Positions 11,320-24,879 of a stretch of DNA of 45,000 bases are shown here, piece after piece. The translations under genes were made by a program, and so were the position numbers. The notes beneath the pieces are model-generated. The model did no database searches, had not been told where the DNA came from, and was given only the letters and a program-made list of their open reading frames with translations. Position 1 is the stretch's first letter. Every line of letters starts with the position of its first letter. The stretch is from Theodoxus fluviatilis (Eukaryota > Mollusca > Gastropoda > Cycloneritida > Neritidae), in assembly GCA_034096865.1 (NCBI GenBank), contig JAWQFJ010000482.1, positions 58,109 through 103,108 of the forward strand, read 5' to 3'.

Positions 11320-12345
11320 CTCTGTATCTGACCTTCTGTATTTGATCTTCTGCATTTGACCCTCTGGGTGTGACGTTCTTTATTTTACCTTCTTTATTTG
11401 ACCTTTTGTTTTTAAATTATGTATTTGACCTTCTGTATTTGACCTGCTTTATTTGACCTTCTGCATTTGACCTTTTGCATTTGCCCTTCTGTATTTGGCC
11501 TTTGGCATTTGACCTTCTATATTTGGCCTTCTGCATTTGGCCTTTTGTATTTGACCTTCTGCATTTGACGTTCTGTATTTGGCCTTCTGCAATTGACCTT
11601 CTGTATTTGACCTTCTGCATTTGACCTTCTGCATTTGACCTTCTGCATTTGACCTTCTGTATTTGGCCTTTGGCAATTGACCTTCTGCATTTGACCTTCT
11701 GCATCTGGCCTTCTGCATTTGACCTGCTTTATTTGAACTTCTGCATTTGGCCTCCTTCATTTGACATTCTGCATTCGGACTTCTGTAATTGACCCATATT
11801 TGACCTGCTTTATTTGACCTGCATTTGGCCTTTTGCATTTGACCTTCTGTATTTGGCCTTCTGCATTTGACCTTCTATATTGGCCTTCTGCATTTGGCCT
11901 TCTGCATTTGGCCTTCTGTATTTGACCTTCTGCATTTGACCTTCCGTATTTGGCCTTCTGCAATTGACCTTCTGTATTTGACCTTCTGCATTTGACCTTC
12001 TGCATTTGACCTTCTGAATTTGGCCTTCTGCATGTGGACTTCTGTAATTGACCCATATTTAAACTTCTGTATTTGAACTCCCATTTTTCATTTTCTGCAT
12101 TTGGCCTTCTGTATTTGACCTTCAGCACATGGCCTTCTGCATTTGACACGTTGAATTTGGCCCTCTATGTTTGACCGTCTGTATTTGACCTTCTGTATAT
12201 GACCTTCTGTATTTGGCCTTCTACATTTGACCTTCAGCATGTGACCTTTTGCATTTGACCTTCAGTATTTGGCCTTCTGCATTTAACCTTCTGCATTTGA
12301 CCCTCTTCATTTGACTTTATTTGACCTTCTGCATTTGGCCTTCTG
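11320..12345 (+). repeat. 14-bp minisatellite
   Basis: Roughly 70 diverged copies of TTCTGCATTTGACC / TTCTGTATTTGGCC. The divergence is higher than in the other arrays, suggesting an older one. Minus-strand open frames rich in KYRRSNAEGQ are repeat translations. Confidence 0.93.
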
Positions 12346-12439
12346 CATTTGTCTCCAAGATAGGACCTTCAACTTATGCCTTAGGTAGATAGGGCTTACT
12401 GCATTTGACCTCAACAAAGACACTATTAGTATGTGCATG

Positions 12440-13439
<1,000 letters not shown>

Positions 13440-13687
13440 TTGTAGATGTGTTTGTGTGTGTAGATGTGTTTGTGTGTGTAGATGTGTTTGTGTGTGTAGA
13501 TGTGTTTGTGTGTGTAGATGTGTTTGTGTGTGTAGATGTGTTTGTGTGTAGATGTGTTTGTGTGTAGATGTGTTTGTGTGTAGATGTGTTTGTGTGTGTA
13601 GATGTGTTTGTGTGTAGATGTGTTTGTGTGTAGATGTGTTTGTGTGTAGATGTGTTTGTGTGTAGATGTGTTTGTGTGTGTAGATGT
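13440..13687 (+). repeat. 16/18-bp minisatellite
   Basis: About 15 copies of TAGATGTGTTTGTGTG with or without an extra TG. Confidence 0.93.
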
Positions 13688-14040
13688 GAAAGAGTGTGAA
13701 TGAATGTACTTGCATTGTCTGTAGTAGACTTGAAAGTGTGCAAGTAGATGTACATGCATATGTACTTGCTTATGCATGTGTATGTGTCAGTTTGCATGCA
13801 TGACAAAACTAGTGTAGTGTGCTATCGCTTGCTCTTGTAGTTTGCAAGGCAAATACATGCATGCATTGCTGACTCAAACTGTCTTCTTGTTTCTTTGCTT
13901 TACTTCATTTTCATCCCTACCTTGGCTAAGGATGAATGATGTTGGAACAGAAACAGAATACTTTTTCTCAGAGTGACTTGCAAAGTCTGTTTGGATGTGA
14001 ATGACAAATCTCTCTATCCCGCCATGTTCTGGGCAGTGGG

Positions 14041-16287
14041 AATGATGCCCCAGTACACGTACAGCATAGGTCCTGTGCCCATCAGTGATGCCCCAGCACA
14101 CGTACAGCATAGGTCCTGTGCCCATCAGTGATGCCCCAGTACACGTACAGCATAGGTCCTGTGCCCATCAGTGATGCCCCAGTACACGTACAGCATAGGT
14201 CCTGTGCCCATCAGTGATGCCCCAGCACACGTACAGCATAGGTCCTGTGCCCATCAGTGATGCCCCAGTACACGTACAGCATAGGTCCTGTGCCCATCAC
14301 TGTTCCCCCAGTACACGTACAGCATAGGTCCTGTGCCCATCAGTGATGCCCCAGTACACGTACAGCATAGGTCCTGTGCCCATCAGTGATGCCCCAGTAC
14401 ACGTACAGCATAGGTCCTGTGCCCATCAGTGATGCCCCAGTACACGTACAGCATAGGTCCTGTGCCCATCAGTGATGCCCCAGCACACGTACAGCATAGG
14501 TCCTGTGCCCATCAGTGATGCCCCAGTACACGTACAGCATAGGTCCTGTGCCCATCAGTGATGCCCCAGCACACGTACAGCATAGGTCCTGTGCCCATCA
14601 GTGATGCCCCAGCACACGTACAGCATAGGTCCTGTGCCCATCAGTGATGCCCCAGCACATGTACAGCATAGGTCCTGTGCCCATCAGTGATGCCCCAGCA
14701 CATGTACAGCATAGGTCCTGTGCCCATCAGTGATGCCCCAGTACACGTACAGCATAGGTCCTGTGCCCATCAGTGATGCCCCAGTACACGTACAGCATAG
14801 GTCCTGTGCCCATCAGTGATGCCCCAGCACACGTACAGCATAGGTCCTGTGCCCATCAGTGTTCCCCCAGTACACGTACAGCATAGGTCCTGTGCCCATC
14901 AGTGATGCCCCAGCACACGTACAGCATAGGTCCTGTGCCCATCAGTGATGCCCCAGTACACGTACAGCATAGGTCCTGTGCCCATCAGTGATGCCCCAGT
15001 ACACGTACAGCATAGGTCCTGTGCCCATCAGTGATGCCCCAGTACACGTACAGCATAGGTCCTGTGCCCATCAGTGATGCCCCAGCACACGTACAGCATA
15101 GGTCCTGTGCCCATCACTGTTCCCCCAGTACACGTACAGCATAGGTCCTGTGCCCATCAGTGATGCCCCAGCACACGTACAGCATAGGTCCTGTGCCCAT
15201 CAGTGATGCCCCAGCACACGTACAGCATAGGTCCTGTGCCCATCAGTGATGCCCCAGTACACGTACAGCATAGGTCCTGTGCCCATCAGTGATGCCCCAG
15301 CACACGTACAGCATAGGTCCTGTGCCCATCAGTGATGCCCCAGTACACGTACAGCATAGGTCCTGTGCCCATCAGTGATGCCCCAGCACACGTACAGCAT
15401 AGGTCCTGTGCCCATCAGTGATGCCCCAGCACACGTACAGCATAGGTCCTGTGCCCATCAGTGATGCCCCAGCACACGTACAGCATAGGTCCTGTGCCCA
15501 TCAGTGATGCCCCAGTACACGTACAGCATAGGTCCTGTGCCCATCAGTGATGCCCCAGCACACGTACAGCATAGGTCCTGTGCCCATCAGTGATGCCCCA
15601 GTACACGTACAGCATAGGTCCTGTGCCCATCAGTGATGCCCCAGCACACGTACAGCATAGGTCCTGTGCCCATCAGTGATGCCCCAGCACACGTACAGCA
15701 TAGGTCCTGTGCCCATCAGTGATGCCCCAGCACACGTACAGCATAGGTCCTGTGCCCATCAGTGATGCCCCAGTACACGTACAGCATAGGTCCTGTGCCC
15801 ATCAGTGATGCCCCAGTACACGTACAGCATAGGTCCTGTGCCCATCAGTGATGCCCCAGTACACGTACAGCATAGGTCCTGTGCCCATCAGTGATGCCCC
15901 AGTACACGTACAGCATAGGTCCTGTGCCCATCAGTGATGCCCCAGCACACGTACAGCATAGGTCCTGTGCCCATCAGTGATGCCCCAGTACACGTACAGC
16001 ATAGGTCCTGTGCCCATCAGTGATGCCCCAGCACATGTACAGCATAGGTCCTGTGCCCATCAGTGATGCCCCAGCACACGTACAGCATAGGTCCTGTGCC
16101 CATCACTGTTCCCACAGTACACGTACAGCATAGGTCCTGTGCCCATCAGTGATGCCCCAGCACACGTACAGCATAGGTCCTGTGCCCATCAGTGATGCCC
16201 CAGTACACGTACAGCATAGGTCCTGTGCCCATCAGTGTTCCCCCAGTACACGTACAGCATAGGTCCTGTTCCCGTCAGTGTTCCCCC
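14041..16287 (+). repeat. 43-bp minisatellite, about 52 copies
   Basis: Highly uniform 43-bp unit containing CATCAGTGATGCCCCAGTAC, ACGTACAGCATAGGTCCTGT and GCC. Frequent variants are CAGCACACG for CAGTACACG, and a few TGTTCCCCC units (about 14298, 14860, 15118, 16105, 16237). Low divergence suggests recent expansion. It lies in intron 10662-17811, followed by a TG tract. Confidence 0.96.
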
Positions 16288-16343
16288 TGCAGCTGCAACC
16301 CTGGCTGCTGGGCTGTCGGGGCCCACTCCAGTAGCTCAGCTAG

Positions 16344-16344
<1 letters not shown>

Positions 16345-16414
<70 letters not shown>

Positions 16415-16420
16415 TGTGTG
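16345..16420 (+). repeat. (TG)n microsatellite
   Basis: About 35 TG dinucleotides close behind the 43-bp array. Confidence 0.97.
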
Positions 16421-17811
16421 CGTCCCCCAGCAGCAGAAGATCAGTAGGACCTGACCCCATGCTCAAAGCACCTGGAAGATCAAGCTCAGCCCAGATGCAA
16501 GAATAAACTGCAATAAATAAAAATTGTAAAGAAATATTTTTAAAAGTAATAATTTCACATGAGTTGCAATTAGTCGGCATTCACTAGTGGTCAGTTAGAT
16601 GAACTCTCTCAGAATCCTTTCATTTTGCCCTTTTCAGTATTTCATTTTCTTGAGTTAATGTTTGCCAAACCAGTCTTTGTTGTGTTTATTTTCCAGTTTT
16701 GCTCAGTTTTCTTGTCATGTGCACCAGCTGTCATTAATGCTCAGAGAGGTCTCCTGGTTATGAGTGGTCTATTACCAGATACATATATTTGGAGGGGGAT
16801 AAAATACATGGCTCTGGAATTTAAAACTATTTTAGAAGTTATTTCCACAGAAAAGGTAAGTCGCATAATCAGAAACTCCCCGTGGTTATATCTGAAGGCC
16901 CCTGCACTTTGCAGAGTATCTGGCTGGAAACAGTCCTGACTGCAAGCCCCCAAGCAGGCTGAAATCTTGTTTGCCACACACTAAAGAGCTCTTTGTGATG
17001 GTGGCCGTGGGGGACCTACCCTTACGCTAACCGCTGCTTGTCATCTCACACACTCATGAGTGATTGTACGGTCATGCATAGCTCTGACCATAGACTACCA
17101 CTGAGGCATTGCTGCTGTAACTATTGACCAACCCAGGGTGGCAGGCAGGACAGCACCTGCAGAACTGAGCTGATAAAGCCACATGGAAGTTGGTTAGAAT
17201 GTTCTGGACACTGCCATCAAAAGTGTTTTGACTTGGCCCAGGCACCTAGAACTTTTCTATATGGCCATCAGCGAGTAAGGAGCACAGCAGATTCATCATG
17301 TTTGAAATATATGGCACTTTTTGTAGAGCAGACAAAAAGCGAAGTCAGCGGGACTTGTACATCAGGGCATGCATGCCAAAGCAGCTTGTTAGGAAGCATC
17401 GGATTGGCTGATTGGCTGCATTGCCTGTCAGCATTAGAGCCAGGTTTGGTAAGGATAGTCTTCAGGTGGGTTGATGGCACTGACTCGCCATGCATTGAGG
17501 AAGAAATGGTCGTGGATGCCTGTATTTCAAATGTTTAGCATCACACCATCATGCACAAGTCTTTGAAACTGATGGAAAAGTGCACCAACTGTCAGCAGAT
17601 GTCCTGATTCTAAAGTCTTTCCTGGCCCCTGGATGTTGACCTTCTGTGGAATGGCGAGCTGCCAAAACTAACCACTAGTGCCCCTTTTTAATTGCATGTT
17701 GCCGCACCTTGCTAATGCTGCCATTCCCTGACTTGTAGAGTAATTGTCGCAATCATTCATTTTAAAACAACCAGTCTTCTCCTATTTTTCCTTTCTTTTT
17801 CCTCATTGTAG
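16421..17811. other. Unique intron sequence
   Basis: Non-repetitive end of intron 10662-17811. A donor-like AAAAG|GTAAGT at about 16856 follows an open stretch, but no matching acceptor and conserved peptide were found. No gene is called. Confidence 0.6.
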
Positions 17812-17931
17812 AAATCATCAAAGCCAGATGATATTGAGCACCTGTGGGATGATGATGAGGATGATGAGGATGAGGATGATGAGGATGATAAAGAAGATGA
17901 TTACTTCATCCATCTTGATGCTAAGAAAAAA
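17812..17931 (+). CDS. PRKCSH: PRKCSH exon: Asp/Glu-rich linker
   Basis: 120 nt, phase 0 to phase 0. The acceptor is CCTCATTGTAG with a long T/C tract, and the donor is AAA|GTGAGT. It encodes KSSKPDDIEHLWDD, then a run of almost only Asp and Glu, then YFIHLDAKKK. It matches the acidic linker between the EF-hand region and the C-terminal MRH module of glucosidase II beta. The GAT/GAG codon run is low-complexity and likely to vary in length between alleles. The 7-kb intron before it holds several large tandem arrays. Confidence 0.88.
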
Positions 17932-18295
17932 GTGAGTTTATGTGTAGTTGTGTGTGTCTCTTTGGTGAGATGGTCACTCTTAAACTTGCATAAGCCTTCC
18001 TGTTTTTGTCATGGAGATAGTTCTGTGGAGTTCATTTAAATTGAAGAAAAATCTATTATAAAATGTATATTTTTTTTTTACAGTTATTTGTTTTTAATCG
18101 TTACTTGTTTTAGTGACAAACTCCTTTTTATTCCACAGCACCTCTTTTTTTAAAGATAAAATGGGGAAAACATGCAGAGAATTAAGGTGTCGCTTTAAAT
18201 CAAAGGAAAAGTATGTAGTTTTTTCAGAAGCAAAACAGCAATGAAGATAAAATGTTCAGACAGCATGACTTGTTTGAAATTTAGATATATATTTT

Positions 18296-18672
18296 TTAAT
18301 AGAATAGGGAAACTTTGTGTTAGAAGCCAATTAATGAGCTGGCTTTTTAAAAATAGAATAGGGAAACTTTGTGTTAGAAGCCAGTTAATGAGCTGGCTTT
18401 TAAAAAATAGAATAGGGAAACTTTGTGTTAGAAGCCAGTTAATGAGCTGGCTTTTAAAAATATAGAATAGGGAAACTTTGTGTTAGAAGCCAGTTAATGA
18501 GCTGGCTTAAAAAAAAATAGAATAAGGAAACTTTGTGTTAGAAGCCAGTTTATGAGCTGGCTTTTTGAAATATAGAATAAGGAAACTTTGTGTTAGAAGC
18601 CAGTTAATGAGCTGGCTTTTTAAAATATAGAATAAGGAAACTTTGTGTTAGAAGCCAGTTAATGAGCTGACT
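18296..18672 (+). repeat. About 59-bp minisatellite with internal palindrome
   Basis: Seven copies of a unit with TAGAATAGGGAAACTTTGTG, TTAGAAGCCAGTTAATGAGC, TGGCTT and an A/T-rich spacer. Each copy contains AGCCAG-TTAATGAG-CTGGCT, a 6-bp stem hairpin. The A/T spacer varies in length. Confidence 0.92.
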
Positions 18673-18747
18673 TTTGGTAGTGAATGAGAGGAGCAGGTTA
18701 CATGACTTGGGTTTTGTGCTGTAGTGCATAATTAGCGTGATGTGCCA

Positions 18748-18975
18748 TGTTCAAAGTGGGACATGGTATGTTCAAAGTGAGACATGGTATGTTCAAAGTG
18801 GGACATGGAATGTTCAAAGTGGGACATAGTATGTTCAAAGTGGGACATGGAATGTTCAAAGTGGGACATGGTATGTTCAAAGTGGGACATGGTATGTTCA
18901 AAGTGGGACATATTATGTTCAAAGTGGGACATGGTATGTTCAAAGTGGGACATGGTATGTTCAAAGTGGAACATG
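18748..18975 (+). repeat. 21-bp minisatellite
   Basis: About 11 copies of TGTTCAAAGTGGGACATGGTA. It is open in several frames (FKVGHGM, ECSKWDM) because the period is a multiple of three. Confidence 0.94.
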
Positions 18976-19629
18976 GGATGTAGCATGCAAAAAGTCTCGT
19001 GTCGATAGGAAAGTGTTGAGTATGTGATAGTATGTTTCATATTTTGCAGATGGTGGTATTTTCAAGTATGCTGTTTTATTAGTTAAAATATCCTGATATA
19101 TTTCAACAAAGACACCTCTCACAATGAGTCACATAGCATTTTCCCTTGACTTTGGAGTGTCTGAAGAACTGTGTGGAGGAGTTGCAGGTAGAGCTTCAGA
19201 CGTGCCAAATCTGTCGAGAGAGAGGCATTGGACTGAGCTGCAGTAGAGGTGCAGTCTGTCAGCCTGCAGTCCTGACAGTCTTGGAGGGCAGGGATGCTTG
19301 CAGCGCTGAAGTTGCATGCTCACGTCAGCCCTCTCCAACATACATGAAGAGCATCTATCTGGCGCAGGTCATGTAGAGTTTTGACAAGCCTGTCTGTTTG
19401 GTTGGTCGACATCATTCTAATATTCTGGCTGGTCTGAGCAGTCTTTCTTGGTACAGCTCTCATCCCTGTGTGTCGGTGCCTACTGGATGCCGACGTAGGA
19501 GACACATTTCAGTGTTGTAGACTGAGTACACTGTGGTCTTGCATCTCTCACTGTTCACTCTGTTGCATTTATATTTGTGTTGCTATGGAAACTACCACTC
19601 TCCTTAGTCCCAACTGGTTTTGCTTTCAG
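18976..19629. other. Unique intron sequence
   Basis: Intron sequence between the 21-bp array and the probable microexon. No further conserved peptide seen. Confidence 0.6.
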
Positions 19630-19641
19630 GTGGACAGAGAG
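19630..19641 (+). CDS. PRKCSH: Probable 12-nt PRKCSH microexon (VDRE)
   Basis: GTGGACAGAGAG sits between a good acceptor (GGTTTTGCTTTCAG) and a consensus donor (GTAAGC). It is 12 nt and phase 0 on both sides, so it would add Val-Asp-Arg-Glu between DAKKK and AKAKEGGE without disturbing the frame. The charged residues suit the linker. The neighbouring exons can also be joined directly, so it could be optional or a chance match. Only transcript reads would settle it. Confidence 0.55.
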
Positions 19642-19839
19642 GTAAGCACGCATGTCCTGGCAGATATTTCTGTTTGCATCACCAGCAGTCCCGGACAGGA
19701 TACATTCTTGTCTTGTCTCGTCTCGTGTGAAACTCAATGTTTTGCTTTTCACGCTTGGCAGAATTTGAGTGTGTGTTCATTGACACCTATGACTTAAAAA
19801 TTGTGTCTTGTCTCAAATAGTTTAAAGATGAAAATAGTG

Positions 19840-21408
19840 ACTGTGGTGTATGGCCCTTAGTGAGTGAGTGTGGTGTATGGCCCTTAGTGAGTGAGTGTGG
19901 TGTGTGGCCCTTAGTGAGTGAGTGTGGTGTGTGGCCCTTAGTGAGTGAGTGTGGTGTGTGGCCCTTAGTGAGTGAGTGTGGTGTGTGGCCCTGAGTGAGT
20001 GAGTGTGGTGTGTGGCCCTGAGTGAGTGAGTGTGGTGTGTGGCCCTGAGTGAGTGAGTGTGGTGTGTGGCCCTGAGTGAGTGAGTGTGGTGTGTGGCCCT
20101 GAGTGAGTGAGTGAGTGTGTGGCCCTGAGTGAGTGAGTGTGGTGTGTGGCCCTTAGTGAGTGAGTGTGGTGTGTGGCCCTGAGTGAGTGAGTGTGGTGTG
20201 TGGCCCTTAGTGAGTGAGTGTGGTGTGTGGCCCTTAGTGAGTGAGTGTGGTGTGTGGCCCTTAGTGAGTGAGTGTGGTGTGTGGCCTTAGTGAGTGAGTG
20301 TGGTGTGTGGCCCTGAGTGAGTGAGTGTGGTGTGTGGGCGTGAGTGAGTGAGTGTGGTGTGTGGCCCTTAGTGAGTGAGTGTGGTGTGTGGGCGTGAGTG
20401 AATGAGTGTGGTGTGTGGCCCTGAGTGAGTGAGTGTGGCCCTGAGTGAGTGAGTGTGGTGTGTGGCCCTGAGTGAGTGAGTGTGGTGTGTGGCCCTGAGT
20501 GAGTGAGTGTGGTGTGTTGCCCTGAGTGAGTGAGTGTGGTGTGTGGCCCTGAGTGAGTGAGTGTGGTGTGTGGCCCTTAGTGAGTGAGTGTGGTGTGTGG
20601 CCCTGAGTGAGTGAGTGTGGTGTGTGGCCCTGAGTGAGTGAGTGTGGTGTGTGGCCCTTAGTGAGTGAGTGTGGTGTGTGGCCCTTAGTGAGTGAGTGTG
20701 GTGTGTGGCCCTGAGTGAGTGAGTGTGGTGTGTGGCCCTGAGTGAGTGAGTGTGGTGTGTGGCCCATAGTGAGTGTGGTGTGTGGCCCTTAGTGAGTGAG
20801 TGTGGTGTGTGGCCCTGAGTGAGTGAGTGTGGTGTGTGGCCCTGAGTGAGTGAGTGTGGTGTGTGGCCCTGAGTGAGTGAGTGTGGTGTGTGGCCCTTAG
20901 TGAGTGAGTGTGGTGTGTGGCCCTGAGTGAGTGAGTGTGGTGTGTGGCCCTGAGTGAGTGAGTGTGGTGTGTGGCCCTTAGTGAGTGAGTGTGGTGTGTG
21001 GCCCTTAGTGAGTGAGTGTGGTGTGTGGCCCTGAGTGAGTGAGTGTGGTGTGTGGCCCTGAGTGAGTGAGTGTGGTGTGTGGCCCATAGTGAGTGTGGTG
21101 TGTGGCCCTTAGTGAGTGAGTGTGGTGTGTGGCCCTGAGTGAGTGAGTGTGGTGTGTGGCCCTGAGTGAGTGAGTGTGGTGTGTGGCCCTGAGTGAGTGA
21201 GTGTGGTGTGTGGCCCTGAGTGAGTGAGTGTGGCCCTGAGTGAGTGAGTGTGGTGTGTGGCCCTGAGTGAGTGAGTGTGGTGTGTGGCCCTTAGTGAGTG
21301 TGGTGTGTGGCCCTTAGTGAGTGAGTGTGGTGTGTGGCCCTGAGTGAGTGAGTGTGGTGTGTGGCCCTGAGTGAGTGAGTGTGGTGTGTGGCCCTTAGTG
21401 AGTGAGTG
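19840..21408 (+). repeat. 27-bp minisatellite with higher-order duplication
   Basis: About 57 copies of GTGGTGTGTGGCCCTGAGTG plus AGTGAGT, with CCTGAG and CCTTAG variants. The variant order around 20540-20780 is repeated 320 bp later, including a shortened unit (GGCCCATAGTGAGTGTGG) at about 20761 and 21081. Open frames on the minus strand are repeat translations. Confidence 0.95.
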
Positions 21409-24400
21409 TGCAGACCTAAGGTTATGGGAATATTTCTTAGTGTATGGTAATCAGTCTTCATGGTGATTGTTAGTTTAAGAATCACTTTGTCTGATTGAGT
21501 TGTAACCGCGTCAATTGGAGATGTAGTGTCTGTGAAAATGAGTGTGACAAGAAAGAAAATGATGTGTGAACTTGTTACATAGCACATGCTTTCTGTACTC
21601 AAACTGTGCACTCAGTGAAGGAGATGTCATGTTTCCTGCCGCTGTTGCTCTCCCCTCTTCAGCTTGGGCTGCCCCTGTCAGAAAGCTTTGGGTGTGTCGC
21701 TGGTGTCTAACAGCTATAATGTAGTTTTGCGATTCTACACCCTCAATCCTCCGGGAACGATATAATCGCCCTAGAGGTGAGAGCCGTTTGCCACACTTGA
21801 GTTTACAGCTAAACTCAAACTGCCACACCTTGGGGGACACCACAAACAAGCAATCAATGTCAGAACAACAAGTGATAAGGAACCACTGAATCTGGTACAA
21901 AAATAACAGTTTAATCAAGCACTGAACCTTTCCCCCTTCCTGCTGAAAGCAGTGAGGGGTGAACACCAGCAGTGTTCAAAACAAGGAAACCCAAAACAAA
22001 ACAACAACCCAGCTCCAGCCCAGCGGAAGTAAGATGGCGTCACTTCCACTGTAAATAGAGAAAAATAACAAGCAACAACAACCTCAACCTTCAAACACAA
22101 AGTTCTCGAAGTTCAATCAACAAGAAAGCAAATCACAAACAACCGTAACACCGTTACCAGCTGACAATGTGATAGAAAAAAGACCAAACTCCACTCCCAC
22201 TCCAATTTCACAAAACAGAGAAAAATTCCACAAGTTTCTCTTCAAAACCCCAATCTCCCACCACTCGTTCTGACCGTCCTGGTTCAAACGAGAATAATCT
22301 TCACCAATAATATTCACCTGCTCCACTCCCGACCTTCAGAAGTATAAGTCCACATTATCCTCCCCTGATACTCCAAATCCTTCAAAAAGAGCTTTGTCAA
22401 CAACCAAGTATCAACAAAGGAAACCTTACTCTTAATTCTCAAACAATCCCAATTGAGAGAAACAATAAAGGTTACACCAAAACCCCCGTTCCAATATATC
22501 CACTCTTCCTCCCAAGAAGATGAACGTGGTCCACACTCCGAGCAATGCAGTGCTCGGATGTCAACAAACCCGACCACGCCCCCCTTAGCCTGCTCCCGGC
22601 CTAAAGGTCACGTACTAAACAATAACAAACCCCGCCTCCTGGTCACCGCTTCACCGCTCTCTCCCTCCCACTCTAGCCAATCAGAAGCGCGCCTGCGCTA
22701 CACCGTCCTGACAGGCGAGCGGATAGAGAACAAATGAAGAAACGTGCGTTTACCGACTCTTGGCTTCTTCCCAGGCTCAAGAATATAACTCACGCACATA
22801 CCAACACCATTGACTCATGCTACCCCAAAATGTACTAGTTTTCTTCCCCTCCAAGAAGAAGTACCGTAGACCCCACCTTTACCGCTTAAAGGTTCACAAA
22901 TAGAAGTCTCTCCACAACCCTCTCAGGCAGACCGCGCCCTAGCGCTCTGCTGCATAGCATGTAGGTAGGTTCCACCCACCCTATTCCAAGTCAATCCCCA
23001 AAACACACACAAGTAAGGCTGTCCAACGATCGAGTCCAAATCTGTCACAGCGTGAAACACATCGTTCAAAGCTAGTGAACCAAGTAGTACTTCACACTGC
23101 ACCGTTGCGTAACTCCCACTTGCAACCTGCTACTGTACCCTTCGTCACCTCACGTGAAGAAAAGTACGAGAGTTCAATCACCTTACCCCCTCGGGCTTCC
23201 TGTCCGAGTTCGAATTCTTTCCCCCCAGAATTCCAGTCCACTCTTGGAAGTGTCCCACTCCCTATCCCATAGAGTTAGACTACCCACACACCCCTTGTGT
23301 AGGGAGAGATTACTTTACCCATCTCTCTTTCTTCACCCCTTGCGCAGATGAAAGGAAACACTCCCCTGAGTGATACCTGTTACACAAATTTCTTCGTGCC
23401 CCTTTGCTATCTTCTGCTGCCCTCAGTTAGAAGAAAGTCAAAGTCTGTAGTAAGTCCAAATACCCAAATTCCCCTGGAATTTCTCAGTCACTCCCCGAGT
23501 TAGACTAGGCTCACTACACGAGAAGTACTTGCAAATCTGGACACCCAACGTTGAGGAACGGCACCCCTGGTGCTCTCGAAGAAACAGTTCGTCGACCCGC
23601 GCCAGTATCCCACCCGGCGCTGGAAGTGGAGCCCTCAGTAGCTCCTCGTGGAAGGTAGCGACCCGATCCACCATCCGCCATCACTCGTGCCAGAAGTACG
23701 CCATCCGTAGGACTCAGATACCCTAAAAAGCCTGTAACATATCGACTCGGACTAATAAGCTACTATTTCCCTTCCCCACAAATTCTTTCAATAGAATTAT
23801 TAGAAACAGGGCGACTGCCCTTGACCCACGTGCTCAGAGAAACCCCCCTTTCTCATTTCCCTCCCGCGAGAAACATTTTCGTTTAAACCATCCTGGTATC
23901 AAAACGAACTTGCACGAATTTACAACCCAATACAAAGGAAATTTGTTCATTTCTACCGAAGAAACGAGTCCCATATTTTCGCTTACTCATTACAGTCCCG
24001 ACAATCGAATTTCATTCCCGCCGACATCCTAACGGTCATTTCCCACATGGCAAAAATGAGTAAAACACAAGATTTCAACCTTACCACATCGAAGGCTGTG
24101 AATAACGTCGACAAATTCCCCAACTCCAGTGCAAGGCTAATTCTCGGAATCTTCCTGGTCGGCTGAACAAGCCACCTAGGTAAGAATTGCGAAGACCAAC
24201 TTTCGCAAATGAACCACCCAGTGGTTTCGGTCACGTAGAGCACCAAGCTCACGCGTCCTCCTCCTCATCCAAATCGATGAATAATGACCTCCTCTGGCGT
24301 CTCCCGGATTAAGAGAAACCCCGTAGCGCGGCAAGGCGCATCCAATCAGGGAGCTTAATTTCCATTGACCCTCAGCCCGTGCTGGGTCAACGAGTAAGCC

Positions 24401-24541
24401 CCTGACAAACCACTCACCTCTCAGCACGTGCTTTGCTGAGACTTCCCCGCCCAATCTATAGAGAAACATACCCTAACCGTTGTTTTGAGCGGAATCCGGT
24501 GTCACCCTAATTTATCACCCCCTTTTATCATTTTCCCAAAT
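21409..24541. other. Repeat-free 3.1-kb block in intron 19642-25132, possible inserted element
   Basis: Unlike the rest of the window, this block has no tandem repeats. From about 21680 it is AC-rich on the + strand, with many CpG and restrained G. Open frames are short and none is recognised. It ends at a hairpin beside a TG tract. It might be a mobile-element remnant such as a long terminal repeat, or simply unique intron. I found no paired ends, target duplication or transposase/reverse-transcriptase motif. Confidence 0.35.
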
Positions 24542-24574
24542 CACACCTTATGTCGCGTCACGCGACAGGGTGTG
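24542..24574. other. Hairpin / cruciform-prone inverted repeat
   Basis: CACACC (24542-24547) pairs with GGTGTG (24569-24574), and TGTCGCGT (24551-24558) pairs with ACGCGACA (24560-24567) around a single central base. It is 14 bp of perfect pairing with a three-versus-one base bulge. Confidence 0.7.
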
Positions 24575-24594
24575 AATGTTTTGTCACATGATTA

Positions 24595-24596
<2 letters not shown>

Positions 24597-24635
<39 letters not shown>

Positions 24636-24658
24636 GTGCGTGTGTGTGTGCATGTGTG

Positions 24659-24731
<73 letters not shown>

Positions 24732-24824
24732 ATGTGTGTGTGTATGTGTGTGTGCATGTGTGTGTGTGTGTGTGTGGGTGCGTGTGTGTGCGTATGTGTG
24801 CTTGTATATATGTGTGTGTGCTTG

Positions 24825-24879
<55 letters not shown>

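Noticed and set aside
14041..16287. CRISPR-like array of 43-bp repeats
   Set aside because: There are no unique spacers between repeats; units are directly contiguous, and the context is a eukaryotic intron.
16625..16860. Open stretch ending in AAAAG|GTAAGT as a PRKCSH exon
   Set aside because: The hydrophobic peptide does not match the acidic linker expected here, and no acceptor in compatible phase was seen.
23200..23225. tRNA B-box-like GAGTTCGAATTC as evidence for a tRNA or SINE
   Set aside because: No A box at the right distance and no cloverleaf or poly-A tail could be drawn.
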